A stretch of 64,000 bases of DNA from Pseudoalteromonas piscicida (lineage in GTDB: Bacteria > Pseudomonadota > Gammaproteobacteria > Enterobacterales > Alteromonadaceae), in assembly GCF_000238315.3 (NCBI RefSeq), contig NZ_CP011924.1, positions 1,218,501-1,282,500 on the forward strand, given 5' to 3'. Under the pieces are notes generated by a model. The model was not told the DNA's origin and ran no database searches. It saw only the letters and a list, made by a program, of their open reading frames with translations. Below, piece by piece: positions 10,403-20,465 of this stretch (position 1 is the stretch's first letter; each line of letters begins with the position of its first letter). The position numbers and the translations under genes were made by a program.

Positions 10403-11380
10403 TTAAAATTCCATAGAACGTTTGATAGCGGCGTACACTTTCAGTGCATCTGGCACATACTCTTTCTCAAGTGCTAGAGGATATGGCGTGTCTAATCCAC
10501 AAACTCGCTCAATTGGAGATTCTAAATGCAGGAAACACTCTTTTTGTATGGTTGCTGCAATCTCAGCGCCAAAACCATTCGTGATTGGCGCTTCGTGGCT
10601 CACGACCAAACGACCCGTTTTAACCACTGACTTTGCTACCGTGTCCATATCCCAAGGAAGAATGCTTCTTAAGTCGATTATTTCACAGCTAATACCCGCT
10701 TCTTCAGCTTTTTGCGCTGCTTGTTCGATGATTTCCATCTGCGCGCCCCAAGCCAATAGCGTTATGTCGGTACCTTCTTTAATCACTTCGGCTTTACCAA
10801 GCTCGATGCTGTAATCTTCTTCTGGCACTTCACCAACAGAAGCACGATATAAGCGCTTAGGTTCAAAGAAAATAACCGGGTTATCGTCTTTAATGGCAGC
10901 ACGCAGTAGGCCTTTTGCTTGATATGGGTTACGCGGTACAACAATTTTAAGACCAGGTGTATGTGCAAAGTAAGCTTCTGGTGATTGTGAATGATATAGA
11001 CCACCTGCAATACCGCCACCGTATGGCGTACGAATTGTTAAGTTACCCACATCAAACTCATTACCCGAGCGATAACGGAACTTGGCCGACTCGTTCACGA
11101 TTTGGTCAAATGCTGGGAAGATATAATCCGCAAATTGAATTTCAGCAAGCGCAGGGGCACCAAACGCAGCAAGGCCATTGGCAAAACCCAAAATACCTTG
11201 TTCAGTCAGTGGTGTATTAAATACGCGGTGTTTACCATATTTTTCTTGAAGGCCTGAAGTTGCACGGAATACACCACCAAAGTAGCCTACGTCTTCACCA
11301 AAAATACAAGCCTGCGGATGCTCCGCCATCGTGATATCTAGCGCCGAATTAATGGCGTGTAGCATGTTCATTTTAGCCAT
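10403..11380 (-). CDS. bkdA2: Branched-chain alpha-keto acid dehydrogenase E1 beta subunit
   Basis: This 325-residue transketolase-fold subunit pairs with the alpha subunit for thiamine-diphosphate-dependent decarboxylation of the keto acids of Val, Leu and Ile. Family segments visible: [45 protein letters not shown] and a C-terminal transketolase domain ([16 protein letters not shown]). Its ATG shares one base with the stop of the alpha gene (TAATG), a sign of coupled translation. Confidence 0.93.
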   Translation of the reverse strand: MAKMNMLHAINSALDITMAEHPQACIFGEDVGYFGGVFRATSGLQEKYGKHRVFNTPLTEQGILGFANGLAAFGAPALAEIQFADYIFPAFDQIVNESAKFRYRSGNEFDVGNLTIRTPYGGGIAGGLYHSQSPEAYFAHTPGLKIVVPRNPYQAKGLLRAAIKDDNPVIFFEPKRLYRASVGEVPEEDYSIELGKAEVIKEGTDITLLAWGAQMEIIEQAAQKAEEAGISCEIIDLRSILPWDMDTVAKSVVKTGRLVVSHEAPITNGFGAEIAATIQKECFLHLESPIERVCGLDTPYPLALEKEYVPDALKVYAAIKRSMEF

Positions 11381-12597
11381 TATTTAATTCTCCCTGCGGT
11401 GACTGGGTATGCGTCTGGATAAGCTTTAATATGCGCTTTCAATTCATCATATTGCTTCTGCAGCGATGGAATTGGCGTATCATAAACGTCTGAGACCAGA
11501 TCTTCTAAAGCAGGCTTCTGTACTTTCTCTGCAACCTTCAATGCAGCCAAGATATCTTCACGGATTTTCTCTTTTTCCGCATCATCTTGGGCTTCATCCA
11601 GCCAACCTTGTTTTAAAAGCCATTGCTTAAATCGATTTACCGGGCAACTATTTTTAAATTCAGCTTCTTCGTCTTTAGTACGGTAACCAGACGGATCATC
11701 AGAAGTTGAATGTGCACCCAAACGGTATGCAATAGATTCAATCATCACAGGTTCACCGTTTTCAACTGCGATTTTACGCGCGGCTTGTGTCGCGGCGTAA
11801 ACGGCAAGTGCATCAGCACCATCCACACGGATAGTTTTTATACCATAACCCACACCGCGAGCAGCAATACCATCACCTTTGAACTGTTCATCCGCAGGTG
11901 TTGAAATCGCATAACCATTATTACGTGCATAAAAGATGACCGGTGAACCATGCACTGCGGCCATGTTTAGACCGGCGTGGAAATCCCCTTCTGACGCAGC
12001 ACCTTCGCCAAAATAGCAAATCGTGACATTATCGATTTCAGACGTTAGCTCGCCGGTTTCTTTATCAATATGTTTTAGCTTTTGCCCGTACGCATAGCCC
12101 GTTGCTTGAGGAATTTGCGTTCCTAGCGGCGACGAAATAGTCAAGTAATGTAATTCTTTAGAACCATAGTGCACAGGCATTTGGCGGCCTTTGCCTAAGT
12201 CCTTCTCATTCGAGAATAGCTGATTCATGAACTGCTCAAGCGAAAAACCACGATAGTGAATTGCAGCTTGTTCACGGTACTGAGCCATGATCATGTCATC
12301 TTCTTTAAGCGCTGCGGCACTTGCCGTAACAGCGGCTTCTTCGCCAAGACATTGCATGTAGAAGCTAATACGCCCTTGACGCTGAGCACCTTGCATACGC
12401 TCGTCAAGTAAACGAATAAACCGCATTGTAGAGTAAATTCTTAATGCCGTTTCTTTATCAATATCTGGTGCTGTTGCACCGTCTAAAACATCGCCTTGGT
12501 CACTTAAAATCTTTAATGTAGGGATATTGAGTGCATGACCATCTATAAATTCCAGCGCGTGGCTGATATTTAAGGATATATTATTGGGGTTAGTCAT
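11380..12597 (-). CDS. bkdA1: Branched-chain alpha-keto acid dehydrogenase E1 alpha subunit
   Basis: This 405-residue subunit carries the thiamine diphosphate-binding region ([20 protein letters not shown], then [11 protein letters not shown]) and the phosphorylation-loop-like stretch [15 protein letters not shown] found in E1 alpha proteins. It is the first gene of the bkd operon. A 16-bp LiuR-type palindrome lies about 240 bp upstream, which suggests control by the branched-chain amino acid/fatty acid utilisation regulator. Confidence 0.93.
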   Translation of the reverse strand: MTNPNNISLNISHALEFIDGHALNIPTLKILSDQGDVLDGATAPDIDKETALRIYSTMRFIRLLDERMQGAQRQGRISFYMQCLGEEAAVTASAAALKEDDMIMAQYREQAAIHYRGFSLEQFMNQLFSNEKDLGKGRQMPVHYGSKELHYLTISSPLGTQIPQATGYAYGQKLKHIDKETGELTSEIDNVTICYFGEGAASEGDFHAGLNMAAVHGSPVIFYARNNGYAISTPADEQFKGDGIAARGVGYGIKTIRVDGADALAVYAATQAARKIAVENGEPVMIESIAYRLGAHSTSDDPSGYRTKDEEAEFKNSCPVNRFKQWLLKQGWLDEAQDDAEKEKIREDILAALKVAEKVQKPALEDLVSDVYDTPIPSLQKQYDELKAHIKAYPDAYPVTAGRIK

Positions 12598-12948
12598 AAC
12601 CTACCTTCTCTTGTTGTCATAACAAACTTACGGAGTTCAAACCCGACTTCCTCATACGAGATCTGGCTTCAGATAGCGCAAGACGAAAAGAGTCTTAACT
12701 CACCTCGCATTTATGATTGTGTTAATTGGTCTTGATCACATTCGTGGTTAGTATGAATAACTGGTCTAACAACTTATCAAAGACTGAATAATATTTACGA
12801 TTTAAGTAAGTAAATTAAATTAAAGCGTTTCAACTTTACGTTAACGTAAACGGTTATTCAACTAATCCTAGATGAATAACCGTGAAAATGCATCAATGTT
12901 TTTGGAAAGATTTTGATACGAAGGCAAGTAGAATTTTACATCTATGAT
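12598..12948. other. Promoter region of bkd operon / 3' region of astE
   Basis: A 351-bp intergenic stretch with no coding region. It should hold the bkd promoter (minus strand) and contains the palindrome at 12835-12850. No terminator hairpin for astE was recognised. Confidence 0.5.
12835..12850. promoter_or_regulatory. LiuR-type palindromic operator upstream of bkd
   Basis: TTTACGTTAACGTAAA is a perfect 16-bp palindrome. It matches the ACGT-NN-ACGT architecture of the two sites between etfB and the ETF-QO gene in this window and agrees with the known LiuR (MerR-family) motif of gammaproteobacteria. Assignment to LiuR is by recalled motif, not by a search. Confidence 0.65.
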
Positions 12949-13983
12949 TTATATGAAGTTTTCATTAACCTCTAACGGTACAACGGTTAGTAATGCACGT
13001 TGCCCCAAAGCAACATTGGCATTTGGGAAGATAATAGCTTCACCCTCAACCTCAGCGAAATACTGCTTATCTCCGTCCGTCGCTAATAATTCACCTTTCG
13101 CAAACCCGGTAAAATTCTCTGCAGAATCAGCGAATGGAAAAGAAAATTCGGCTTGAGTACGATTGATAGTACGATGAACGGTAAATAGCTCGAACTCATC
13201 TGCATTAAATTCTTTATATTCCACTTTTTCTTGGCTAATTAATGCTTTTAGAGTTTCCTTGGTTTTTGCAAAGCTCGCCATGTTATTCTCACCAAATGGC
13301 TTCACCTGCCCAAGTTCGATAGTGAAAGCATCGGCCCCAAACTGGTAAGAAGAAAAGTAACTAAATGTTGTCGCCGCCGAGCGCATCATTAATACGGTAT
13401 TGACACCGCATGACAATAAAAACTGCAGCTGTGATTTCTTCCACGGCTTACCATGTAAAAACGGATAAACTGCAAACTTTTCGTTTTTAGACCCTCTAAT
13501 AGCAGTATGAAGGTCATAGTGACAACGATATCGCTCACCGCTCCCCTGTTCAAAGAAAGCCTTAACATAACCTTCTAGCTTTTGAGCTCTGACCTTTTCA
13601 GGGTTATCTGTTTCTTGATTATGTGCGCCGTTAAATAGGCGGTTTAGATTTTCATCGACAAAACGCTGGCCAATGTTAATGGATTTCGGGTTACCAAAAA
13701 TAAATAACACCCGCTGTGCCAATGCCAATCTGCCAGTAATAATATGTTGGATAAGCTCGTCACATATTTCAATTGGCGCGGTTTCATTGCCGTGCACAGC
13801 GCTCGATAGCACAATATCTTTCGTTGTTTCACCCGCGGGCGTAAACTGGATCACACCAGTATCATGGACTTCCACCAAGGTACCGTTGTCTAAAGTGAAG
13901 TTTACGGGTTCAAGTGTAAATTCGTTATTTCTTGTGATAGTAAGAAAGTCACCGCTTTGTTTTAATTCTGCTAAGTACGTCAT
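12949..13983 (-). CDS. astE: Succinylglutamate desuccinylase
   Basis: AstE hydrolyses N-succinylglutamate to succinate and glutamate, the last step of the arginine succinyltransferase pathway. The zinc-binding signature HGNETAPIE, the segment FIFGNPKS, the ENLNRLF motif, the DLHTAIRGS histidine and the late glutamate ([10 protein letters not shown]) are all visible. The start chosen is the ATG at 13983 (MTYLAELKQ) behind TTGGAATT. An ATG 33 bp further upstream lacks a ribosome binding site. The gene is 344 residues, slightly longer than the E. coli protein (322). No other ast gene is next to it. Confidence 0.88.
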   Translation of the reverse strand: MTYLAELKQSGDFLTITRNNEFTLEPVNFTLDNGTLVEVHDTGVIQFTPAGETTKDIVLSSAVHGNETAPIEICDELIQHIITGRLALAQRVLFIFGNPKSINIGQRFVDENLNRLFNGAHNQETDNPEKVRAQKLEGYVKAFFEQGSGERYRCHYDLHTAIRGSKNEKFAVYPFLHGKPWKKSQLQFLLSCGVNTVLMMRSAATTFSYFSSYQFGADAFTIELGQVKPFGENNMASFAKTKETLKALISQEKVEYKEFNADEFELFTVHRTINRTQAEFSFPFADSAENFTGFAKGELLATDGDKQYFAEVEGEAIIFPNANVALGQRALLTVVPLEVNENFI

Positions 13984-14022
13984 AATTCCAAATTGATGTT
14001 GTTGAATAATCCGCATTGGGAT

Positions 14023-14052
14023 ACAAAAAAGCCATACGAGGAGTATGGCTTG
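14023..14052 (-). terminator. Terminator of seqA-pgm
   Basis: On the minus strand, the 9-bp stem AAGCCATAC / GTATGGCTT (14029-14037 and 14043-14051) with a 5-nt loop is followed by six T. It sits just after pgm and separates it from astE. Confidence 0.85.
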
Positions 14053-14065
14053 TAGAAGCTTTTTG

Positions 14066-15703
14066 TTAACTAATCACTGAGTCAACCAATGTCTTTGCCT
14101 CATGTTCAAGTTCAGCTAAATGCGCTTCACCTTTAAATGATTCAAGATAAATTTTGTAGATATCTTCAGTGCCCGATGGACGCGCCGCAAACCAACCGTT
14201 TTCGGTAACGACTTTAAGACCATCAATAGCAGCACCATTACCTGGGGCATTGGTTAATATCTGAGTAATTTTATCACCTGCTAGGGTGTCAGCCTTGATA
14301 TTGTCTGCACTTAATGCCTTGAGCTTTGCTTTTTGCTCAGTATTTGCGGGTGCATCGATACGTTTGTATACAGGCGCGCCAAATGCTTGTTCAAAAGCGT
14401 GGTAATGTTGAGATGGCGATTTACCTGTAACAGCTAGGATCTCAGCGGCAAGTAACCCCATGATAAAACCGTCTTTGTCTGTACACCATGTGCTGCCGTC
14501 TTTTCTTAAAAACGCAGCGCCAGCACTCTCTTCACCGCCAAATGCGAGCTCTCCTGCCGCTAACCCGTCTACAAACCATTTAAAGCCAACTGGCACTTCG
14601 TAAACGTCTCGACCATTTGCGCCACATACTTTGTCAATCATGGCACTAGATACCAGTGTTTTACCGATTTTTACTGAACTCTTCCAGCTCCGGTGTTTAA
14701 TGAGATAGTCAATTGCAACGGCTAAAAAGTGATTCGGATTCATCAGGCCGTCTGGCGTAACAATACCATGTCTGTCGAAATCTGGGTCATTACCAATACC
14801 GATATCGTAGTCATCTTTCAGTGCTATCAAATTAGCCATTGCAAAAGGTGATGAACAATCCATCCGCACCTTACCGTCTTTATCAAGTGGCATAAAGGCA
14901 AAACTTGGGTCGACAACGTCATTTACAACCGTTAGCTTCAAGTCGTAGTGTTCGGCTATCACAGGCCAGAAATTAACACCTGAACCACCAAGTGGATCCA
15001 CGCCAATGTTAACACCGGCTCGAGCAATGGCTTCCATATCAATGATATTACCCAAGTCTTCAACGTATGGTGTGATCAGATCTTCATACTTGATAAATCC
15101 AGATCTTCTCGCTTTCGCAAACGGGAATAACTCAACTTCAACCAAATCTTCGAGTAGTAGCTGATTCGCCCTATCTTCAATCCATTTGGTGACATCGGTA
15201 TCGGCCGGTCCACCATTTGGTGGGTTATATTTAAACCCGCCATCTTCTGGCGGGTTATGTGATGGCGTCACCACAATACCATCTGCAAGCTCGTGTGGAT
15301 TGGTTAAATTGTGCGAGACAATCGCGTGGCTGATCACTGGGGTTGGTGTGTAGTCATCATTTTCTTGTGTGATGACTTGCACTTCATTGGCAACCAAGAC
15401 CTCAATAGCCGAGTTAAAAGCGGCTTCCGACAACGCATGAGTGTCTTTACCAAGAAAAAGCGGACCGTAAATATTGTTGTTTTTACGGTAATCGCAGATC
15501 GCTTGAGTGATGGCCAGAATATGCGACTCATTAAACTTAAAATTAAGTGAGCAACCTCGGTGGCCACTTGTGCCAAAGGCGACACAATGCTCCGGATGCG
15601 CTTCTAAATCAGGCTCATTTAAATAGTACGATGAAACCAGCTTAGGTACATTTACCAATAATTCTTTCGATACCTTTTTGCCAGCTTGCGGATGGATCGC
15701 CAT
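14066..15703 (-). CDS. pgm: Phosphoglucomutase (alpha-D-glucose phosphate-specific)
   Basis: This 545-residue enzyme interconverts glucose 1-phosphate and glucose 6-phosphate. Visible features: the TSGHRG segment near residue 45, the catalytic phosphoserine loop [11 protein letters not shown], the metal-binding loop [10 protein letters not shown], the sugar-binding GGEESAG and the C-terminal phosphate-binding [13 protein letters not shown]. It lies 13 bp after seqA, the same order as in enterobacteria and many marine gammaproteobacteria, so the two are probably co-transcribed. Confidence 0.96.
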   Translation of the reverse strand: MAIHPQAGKKVSKELLVNVPKLVSSYYLNEPDLEAHPEHCVAFGTSGHRGCSLNFKFNESHILAITQAICDYRKNNNIYGPLFLGKDTHALSEAAFNSAIEVLVANEVQVITQENDDYTPTPVISHAIVSHNLTNPHELADGIVVTPSHNPPEDGGFKYNPPNGGPADTDVTKWIEDRANQLLLEDLVEVELFPFAKARRSGFIKYEDLITPYVEDLGNIIDMEAIARAGVNIGVDPLGGSGVNFWPVIAEHYDLKLTVVNDVVDPSFAFMPLDKDGKVRMDCSSPFAMANLIALKDDYDIGIGNDPDFDRHGIVTPDGLMNPNHFLAVAIDYLIKHRSWKSSVKIGKTLVSSAMIDKVCGANGRDVYEVPVGFKWFVDGLAAGELAFGGEESAGAAFLRKDGSTWCTDKDGFIMGLLAAEILAVTGKSPSQHYHAFEQAFGAPVYKRIDAPANTEQKAKLKALSADNIKADTLAGDKITQILTNAPGNGAAIDGLKVVTENGWFAARPSGTEDIYKIYLESFKGEAHLAELEHEAKTLVDSVIS

Positions 15704-15716
15704 AAGATTTCCTTAC

Positions 15717-16265
15717 TTATAGGTAGTCTCTAATTTTCTCGGCAGCTTCATCTGTGTAACCTAACACCTTAGCTACTTCATGAAGCATCATTTTCTTTCT
15801 AGTCGTATTTGAATTTGTCATCACCCAATATTCGCTGTCTGCGATATTTTTCGGGTTCATACTGCTACCACTTTCGAGTAGTGCATTTTTACTCGTAGCG
15901 AAGTAAATTCTATCGCGGCCCTTAATTTCAAGCACACTATTAAATTCGGATTTATGTGTACGATGGAGCGCGGATAGGATAAACAAAAAGCGCCCGACTA
16001 CCCCTTTTTGCATGGCAAGCTCTTCTTTATTCAGAATATTAAAGACATTCGCTGCTGGCTTTACAGGTTGGCTTGGTGTTTTTGTTTGTGACTCAGCTGC
16101 AACTTCTTGTACTTGTTTTTCTTCCTGCTGTGCGACGGGTTTAGATTCTGTCCCAGGAGTGAGTTTTAATAAACGACGTAAAATCTCAGAAGCACTTTCT
16201 CCAATACTTTGTGTGTTACTTGCAATGTATTGATATAGCTCGTCATCTATTTCTATCTTTTTCAT
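15717..16265 (-). CDS. seqA: Negative regulator of replication initiation SeqA
   Basis: SeqA binds hemimethylated GATC sites and sequesters oriC after initiation. The 182-residue product starts MKKIEIDDELYQYIASNTQ, close to the E. coli N-terminal oligomerisation domain, with GESASEILRRLL. A variable Gln/Pro/Thr-rich linker (about 45-70) leads to the DNA-binding C-terminal domain (KNIADSEYWVMTNSNTTRKK). The ATG at 16265 fits the family; an upstream in-frame start would add 11 unrelated residues. Confidence 0.94.
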   Translation of the reverse strand: MKKIEIDDELYQYIASNTQSIGESASEILRRLLKLTPGTESKPVAQQEEKQVQEVAAESQTKTPSQPVKPAANVFNILNKEELAMQKGVVGRFLFILSALHRTHKSEFNSVLEIKGRDRIYFATSKNALLESGSSMNPKNIADSEYWVMTNSNTTRKKMMLHEVAKVLGYTDEAAEKIRDYL

Positions 16266-16401
16266 GCGTTTCCTGTCATCTATGCTAATTAGGAGCAACT
16301 CATTTCAATTGTCACTTAGTATATCCAAATTTAACTTATTACTCTATGGCTTTGCATTTTTACTCTTCAATGTCACAATTAGCGCCAAATTTGGAGGATT
16401 T

Positions 16402-17169
16402 ATGCAGTTAAACTATCAACAAATTGGCGACCAAACTAAACCTAGTGTATTTGTTATGCACGGACTCTTTGGTTCTTTGGAAAATGTAAATGTCGTGGCA
16501 AAAGCACTTGCTGAACATTTCAATGTGATTAACGTCGATTTGAGAAATCACGGTCGCTCTTTTCATGATGAGCAAATGTCCTATCCAATAATGGCAAAAG
16601 ACATCAAAGCACTAATAGATGAGTTAAAACTGGATAAAATAAACCTCGTTGGTCACTCAATGGGTGGTAAAGTGGCAATGCAATTCGCCCAACTATTCCC
16701 AGAAAGTATCAACAAACTTGTCGTATTAGATATTGCACCTGTTGATTATCACTCAAGACATGATGCAATAATTGCTGCGCTAAACGAAGTGCAAAAAAGT
16801 GATGTATCAAGTCGTAGTGAAGCAGATACCATCATGTCGCAGTATATTGAAACCGTCGGTGTGCGTCAGTTTTTGCTCAAAAGTTTAGCAAAAAATGAAG
16901 AAGGCAAGCTTGCTTGGCGTTTCAATTTAGACGTAATTACTGAAAAATACGATACAATTACATCAAATATTAATGAAACTCATTCCTGTTTGTGCGATAC
17001 TTTGTTCATTAAAGGGAATAATTCTGACTACATCCTGCCTGAGCATAGGGATGCCATCGCTCGTTCTTTCCCAAATGCGCGAGCAAAAATAATTCAAGGT
17101 GCGGGCCATTGGCTACATGCTGAAAAGCCTGAAGCGGTAAATCGCTCAATTATTGATTTTCTTCAATAA
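16402..17169 (+). CDS. ybfF: Alpha/beta-hydrolase esterase YbfF
   Basis: This 255-residue esterase has the family N-terminus MQLNYQQ, an oxyanion HGLFGS segment, the nucleophile elbow GHSMGG (Ser about residue 90) and the catalytic His in GAGHWLHAEKP near the C-terminus. The ATG at 16402 follows a strong GGAGG. The long upstream extension of the frame would overlap the seqA promoter and is not used. It is divergent from seqA, as in E. coli. Confidence 0.9.
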   Translation: MQLNYQQIGDQTKPSVFVMHGLFGSLENVNVVAKALAEHFNVINVDLRNHGRSFHDEQMSYPIMAKDIKALIDELKLDKINLVGHSMGGKVAMQFAQLFPESINKLVVLDIAPVDYHSRHDAIIAALNEVQKSDVSSRSEADTIMSQYIETVGVRQFLLKSLAKNEEGKLAWRFNLDVITEKYDTITSNINETHSCLCDTLFIKGNNSDYILPEHRDAIARSFPNARAKIIQGAGHWLHAEKPEAVNRSIIDFLQ

Positions 17170-17256
17170 AACGAATCGAATTTACCGTTATAAACTTAAT
17201 TTATGCATTTAGGTTATGATATAGTAGCCGCCGTTTAAGTATTGAGTAGAGCTCAG

Positions 17257-17478
17257 ATGGTCAGTCAATTTATAAATGAATTTGAAACGCTAGGGCTGTG
17301 GTTTGCGCTAGCTGGTATATTCTTTTTCATCGGTATGGCGATTCAGGACGTACTGAAAAAAGGTGACGTGCCAAAGTTCGGACGCTATATCGTTTGGCTG
17401 GTGTTGTTTCTTGGTTGCTCTGGATTTATAGCAAAAGGCTTGATCCAAGTGTTTTGGCAAGGCGCAGGTGTTGGATAA
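17257..17478 (+). CDS. DUF2788 small membrane protein
   Basis: This 73-residue protein has two hydrophobic helices (about residues 12-32 and 44-64) around the polar loop QDVLKKGDVPKFGR, as in the DUF2788 family of marine gammaproteobacteria. The ATG at 17257 is preferred to the in-frame TTG 15 bp upstream. Its TAA overlaps the next ATG by one base (TAATG), implying coupling with ybfE. Function is unknown. Confidence 0.75.
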   Translation: MVSQFINEFETLGLWFALAGIFFFIGMAIQDVLKKGDVPKFGRYIVWLVLFLGCSGFIAKGLIQVFWQGAGVG

Positions 17479-17756
17479 TGGCCAAGGCTGAAACAGATAG
17501 AACGACTATCGACCTATTTGAAAATGAAAAACGTCCCGGACGTCCTAAGACGAATCCACTGCCACGAGAAGTGCAGTTAAAGGTTAACAAGCGCAATCAA
17601 ATCAAGAGAGATCGTGCTCGTGGCCTAAAAAGGGTAGAATTTAAGGTTTCATCAGAGTTGTATCAAGCGCTAAGTGATATGGCAGAGTCGCAAAACATTA
17701 GTCGAAGTGCACTCATAGAGACCATCTTACAAGAGAAGTTAGCGGTTAATAGATAG
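17478..17756 (+). CDS. ybfE: LexA-regulated-type protein YbfE
   Basis: This 92-residue protein begins MAKAETDRTTIDLFENEKRPGRPKTNPL and matches E. coli YbfE over its length. Its C-terminal half (KRVEFKVSSELYQALSDMAESQNISRSALIETIL) has the look of a ribbon-helix-helix DNA-binding fold. The in-frame upstream extension lies inside the DUF2788 gene and is not used. E. coli YbfE belongs to the LexA regulon; no LexA box was recognised here. Confidence 0.88.
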   Translation: MAKAETDRTTIDLFENEKRPGRPKTNPLPREVQLKVNKRNQIKRDRARGLKRVEFKVSSELYQALSDMAESQNISRSALIETILQEKLAVNR

Positions 17757-17770
17757 AAGGTAAGCAATTA

Positions 17771-18298
17771 ATGGCAAGCGTAGGTATTTTTTTCGGCAGT
17801 GATACTGGTAATACAGAACACGTTGCTAAAATGATTCAAAAAGAGCTAGGTAAAAAGCTCGTTGACGTAAAAGACATTGCTAAAAGCAGTAAAGAAGAGA
17901 TTGCAGAATTTGATTTACTATTGTTCGGTATTCCAACATGGTACTACGGTGAAGCGCAATGTGACTGGGATGATTTTTTCCCTGAACTTGAAGAAGTCGA
18001 TTTCGAAGGCAAGCTAGTTGCTATCTTCGGTTGTGGCGATCAGGAAGATTATGCTGAATACTTCCTCGATGCGATGGGCATGATCAACGATATCGTCACT
18101 GAGCGCGGCGCTATTGTTGTTGGCCATTGGTCTACCGATGGTTATGACTTTGAAGCGTCAAAAGCTGTCGTCGAAGATGGTAAATTTGTTGGCCTTGGTA
18201 TTGATGAAGACCGTCAGCCAGAGTTAACAGAACAACGTGTTAAACAATGGTGCGCACAAGTATATGATGAAATGTGCTTAAGCGAGCTGGAAGATTAA
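17771..18298 (+). CDS. fldA: Flavodoxin, long-chain
   Basis: This 175-residue flavodoxin carries FMN as a low-potential electron carrier. The phosphate-binding loop SDTGNTEHVA is at residues 10-19, the isoalloxazine-binding loops are TWYYGEAQCDWDDF and GCGDQEDYAEYF, and the long-chain insertion is present. The position 14 bp after ybfE and before fur is the conserved enterobacterial order. Confidence 0.96.
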   Translation: MASVGIFFGSDTGNTEHVAKMIQKELGKKLVDVKDIAKSSKEEIAEFDLLLFGIPTWYYGEAQCDWDDFFPELEEVDFEGKLVAIFGCGDQEDYAEYFLDAMGMINDIVTERGAIVVGHWSTDGYDFEASKAVVEDGKFVGLGIDEDRQPELTEQRVKQWCAQVYDEMCLSELED

Positions 18299-18401
18299 TT
18301 CCATTTGCTTTGCACTTGCTGCCCGAGCAAGTTATTCTTAGGTATAGCGTCGTGAATATTGACCTAAGACAAATTATAACTAACAGATTGAGACAGATTT
18401 A

Positions 18402-18848
18402 ATGACTGATCACAACTTAGAGCTTAAAAAGGCTGGTTTAAAAGTAACGCTTCCACGCATCAAAATTTTAGAGATCCTTCAGTCTCCTGATAATCAACAC
18501 ATCAGCGCAGAAGATGTGTACAAGATCTTATTAGACAAAGGTGAAGAAATTGGTCTAGCTACGGTATATCGCGTACTAAACCAATTTGATGATGCTGGTA
18601 TTGTAACACGTCACCACTTTGAAGGCGGTAAATCTGTTTTCGAGCTGTCTGGCAGCACGCACCATGATCACTTGGTATGTTTAAAATGTGGTAAAGTTGT
18701 CGAGTTTGAAGATGACGTTATTGAAACACGCCAAGAAGAAATCGCGAACAGCAATGGCATCAAACTGACTAATCACTCACTATATCTATACGGTGAGTGT
18801 GAAGATAAAGAAGCGTGCAAAAAGTACGCTGAGGAAAATGGTAACTAA
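18402..18848 (+). CDS. fur: Ferric uptake regulator Fur
   Basis: This 148-residue Fe(II)-dependent repressor has the winged-helix N-terminus (KAGLKVTLPRIKILEILQ, ATVYRVLNQFDDAGIV), the metal-site region STHHDHLVCLKCGKVVEF with a CxxC zinc pair, and a second CxxxxxC (CEDKEAC) near the C-terminus. It is preceded by a 103-bp gap after fldA, which may carry its own promoter. A terminator follows. Confidence 0.97.
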   Translation: MTDHNLELKKAGLKVTLPRIKILEILQSPDNQHISAEDVYKILLDKGEEIGLATVYRVLNQFDDAGIVTRHHFEGGKSVFELSGSTHHDHLVCLKCGKVVEFEDDVIETRQEEIANSNGIKLTNHSLYLYGECEDKEACKKYAEENGN

Positions 18849-18874
18849 GCTACCACTTCGCCAATTTAAGCATT

Positions 18875-18900
18875 AAGCCAGCAAATTGCTGGCTTTTTTA
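18875..18900 (+). terminator. Terminator after fur
   Basis: Stem AAGCCAGC / GCTGGCTT (18875-18882 and 18888-18895) with a 5-nt loop is followed by a T run. Confidence 0.85.
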
Positions 18901-18935
18901 ATTTGTTGCATAAACACCTTCTTCCATTTATTTGG

Positions 18936-19568
18936 TTACCTTACTGTAGAGTACAATTCCAGTTGTTCTTTGTATGCTTTTTTAAAAGCAGCTCTAGAAA
19001 CGCATTGCTCTAGATACTTTCGGCAATAACTATATTGTTTTAGCCCATCAAACCTATCGACCAAACGAAGTACATCAGCCATCGCGATGTCTGCAACAGA
19101 AAATTGCTCAGTCAACCAGTTTCTCTCCCTAAGATATTCATTCATGTGTTTCAAGCGGCTATGTAAAAATCGCTCTATCGCTTTGCTACCATCATTCTCA
19201 AAAGTATCTCCAGAAAATTTCAAAATTGTCCATGGAAGACTCGCCATTTCTACAGAGTTGAGCGCGGCGAATAGCCACTGTATTACCGATGAGCTATTTT
19301 CTGTCGATATTAATTCATCGCTATGCTCAGCGATGTATAACAGACCAGCACCACTTTCGAATATCTCCTTATCTTCATGGCTAAGCCAAGGAACTTGGCC
19401 AAATGGTTGATGTAAATAATGCGTATTTTCTCGTTCATTGAAAGCGGTAAGCTCTATATCATAGGGTATTCCCGCCTCTTCTAGCGCCCAGCGCAAGCGA
19501 ATATCCCGGACATAACCTCTTGGCAGCTCAGGCACCCAATCAAACGTGGTAATGGTAAAGTTCGACAT
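18936..19568 (-). CDS. Glutathione S-transferase family protein
   Basis: This 210-residue protein has a thioredoxin-fold N-terminal domain (residues about 1-80) with RDIRLRWALEEAGIPYD, the cis-proline GQVPWLSHED and the glutathione gamma-glutamyl-binding E-S pair in EIFESGAGLLYIAE. A helical C-terminal domain contains FSVADIAMADVLR, the usual GST N-capping region. Substrate is unknown. It is the outermost gene of the minus-strand group with the DUF1428/YciI genes and may or may not belong to it. Confidence 0.85.
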   Translation of the reverse strand: MSNFTITTFDWVPELPRGYVRDIRLRWALEEAGIPYDIELTAFNERENTHYLHQPFGQVPWLSHEDKEIFESGAGLLYIAEHSDELISTENSSSVIQWLFAALNSVEMASLPWTILKFSGDTFENDGSKAIERFLHSRLKHMNEYLRERNWLTEQFSVADIAMADVLRLVDRFDGLKQYSYCRKYLEQCVSRAAFKKAYKEQLELYSTVR

Positions 19569-19622
19569 ATATCATCTCCATGTCAATTGGACTGATAACT
19601 CAGCCCAATTTAATAACTAAGG

Positions 19623-19976
19623 TTAATACTCTACTATTGTCTTAAAGCCACCATAGATAAGCCTTTTGCCATCAAACGGCATTGGATTAGCTTCTTGATC
19701 GCAAATAGGATCTTTAAATACTTCTGCCATTCCAGCATCACGGACTTCTTTTGAAGGCCAAGTGATCCAGGAAAACACCACAGTTTCATCAGGCTTACAT
19801 TTTACAGCCAGTGGAAAAGAGGTAAGCGTTCCATCAGGAACATCATCCCCCCATGCCTCGACAACGCGTTCTGCTCCAAACTTTTTAAACACTTTTGCCA
19901 CTTTACTGGCGTGCGCCTGATATTCTTCGCGCTTATTGGTGGGTACAGCGCATACAAAACCATCAATATAACTCAT
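19623..19976 (-). CDS. DUF1428 protein (YbaA-like)
   Basis: This 117-residue protein matches the DUF1428 family: MSYIDGFVCAVPTNKREEY at the start, then FKKFGAERVVEAWGDDVPDG, VVFSWITWPSKEVRD and a C-terminal FDGKRLIYGGF. It is a ferredoxin-like alpha/beta-barrel fold of unknown role. It lies 14 bp from the YciI gene in the sigma-factor cluster, and the structural similarity to YciI proteins makes a shared role plausible. Confidence 0.82.
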   Translation of the reverse strand: MSYIDGFVCAVPTNKREEYQAHASKVAKVFKKFGAERVVEAWGDDVPDGTLTSFPLAVKCKPDETVVFSWITWPSKEVRDAGMAEVFKDPICDQEANPMPFDGKRLIYGGFKTIVEY

Positions 19977-19990
19977 CTTTGACCCCTCTC

Positions 19991-20380
19991 TTATTCACGT
20001 CTTTGTGCTTCATAGCTGACATTGTTCTCGTCTTGCAACTCGCGAACTGGCCGAATTTCGATGCTGCCATAGCGTGCAGGCGGAATTTTGCTAGCCGCTT
20101 GGATAGCCTCATTTAAGTCTTTAACATCAAGTAAATAGAAGCCCGCAAGCTGCTCTTTAGTCTCTGCAAAAGGACCATCGGTAATATCGACTTTACCCGC
20201 TCGTACCCGCAATGTTGTCGCACTTTGAGTTGAGAGCAAGGCGTTACCCCCTATCATCTGCTCGCGCTCTTTTAATGATTCCCCGCACGCGATGCATTCA
20301 CGGTTAAGTGCGTCCCATTCATCTTGTGAGAGCTTTTCCATTGCTTGTTCATCGTAATAAACCAAAGCGACATATTTCAT
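19991..20380 (-). CDS. YciI/DGPF-domain protein
   Basis: This 129-residue protein has the YciI-like fold with the signature DGPFAETKEQLAGFYLLDV and an N-terminal MKYVALVYYDEQ. DGPF proteins are the hallmark genomic neighbours of ECF42 sigma factors. It is probably one target or partner of the sigma factor at 21452-22726. The biochemical role is unknown. Confidence 0.88.
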   Translation of the reverse strand: MKYVALVYYDEQAMEKLSQDEWDALNRECIACGESLKEREQMIGGNALLSTQSATTLRVRAGKVDITDGPFAETKEQLAGFYLLDVKDLNEAIQAASKIPPARYGSIEIRPVRELQDENNVSYEAQRRE

Positions 20381-20465
20381 AGTGTGTCCAGCTCCTTATT
20401 AAATGATATCTGAATAGCGAGCATCTTTTGCTGCTCGCTTTGACTTAGCTATTCCGTACTCGTGG

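Noticed and set aside
18299..18401. Possible Fur box between fldA and fur
   Set aside because: No stretch close to the 19-bp Fur consensus was seen; AT-rich sequence alone is not enough.
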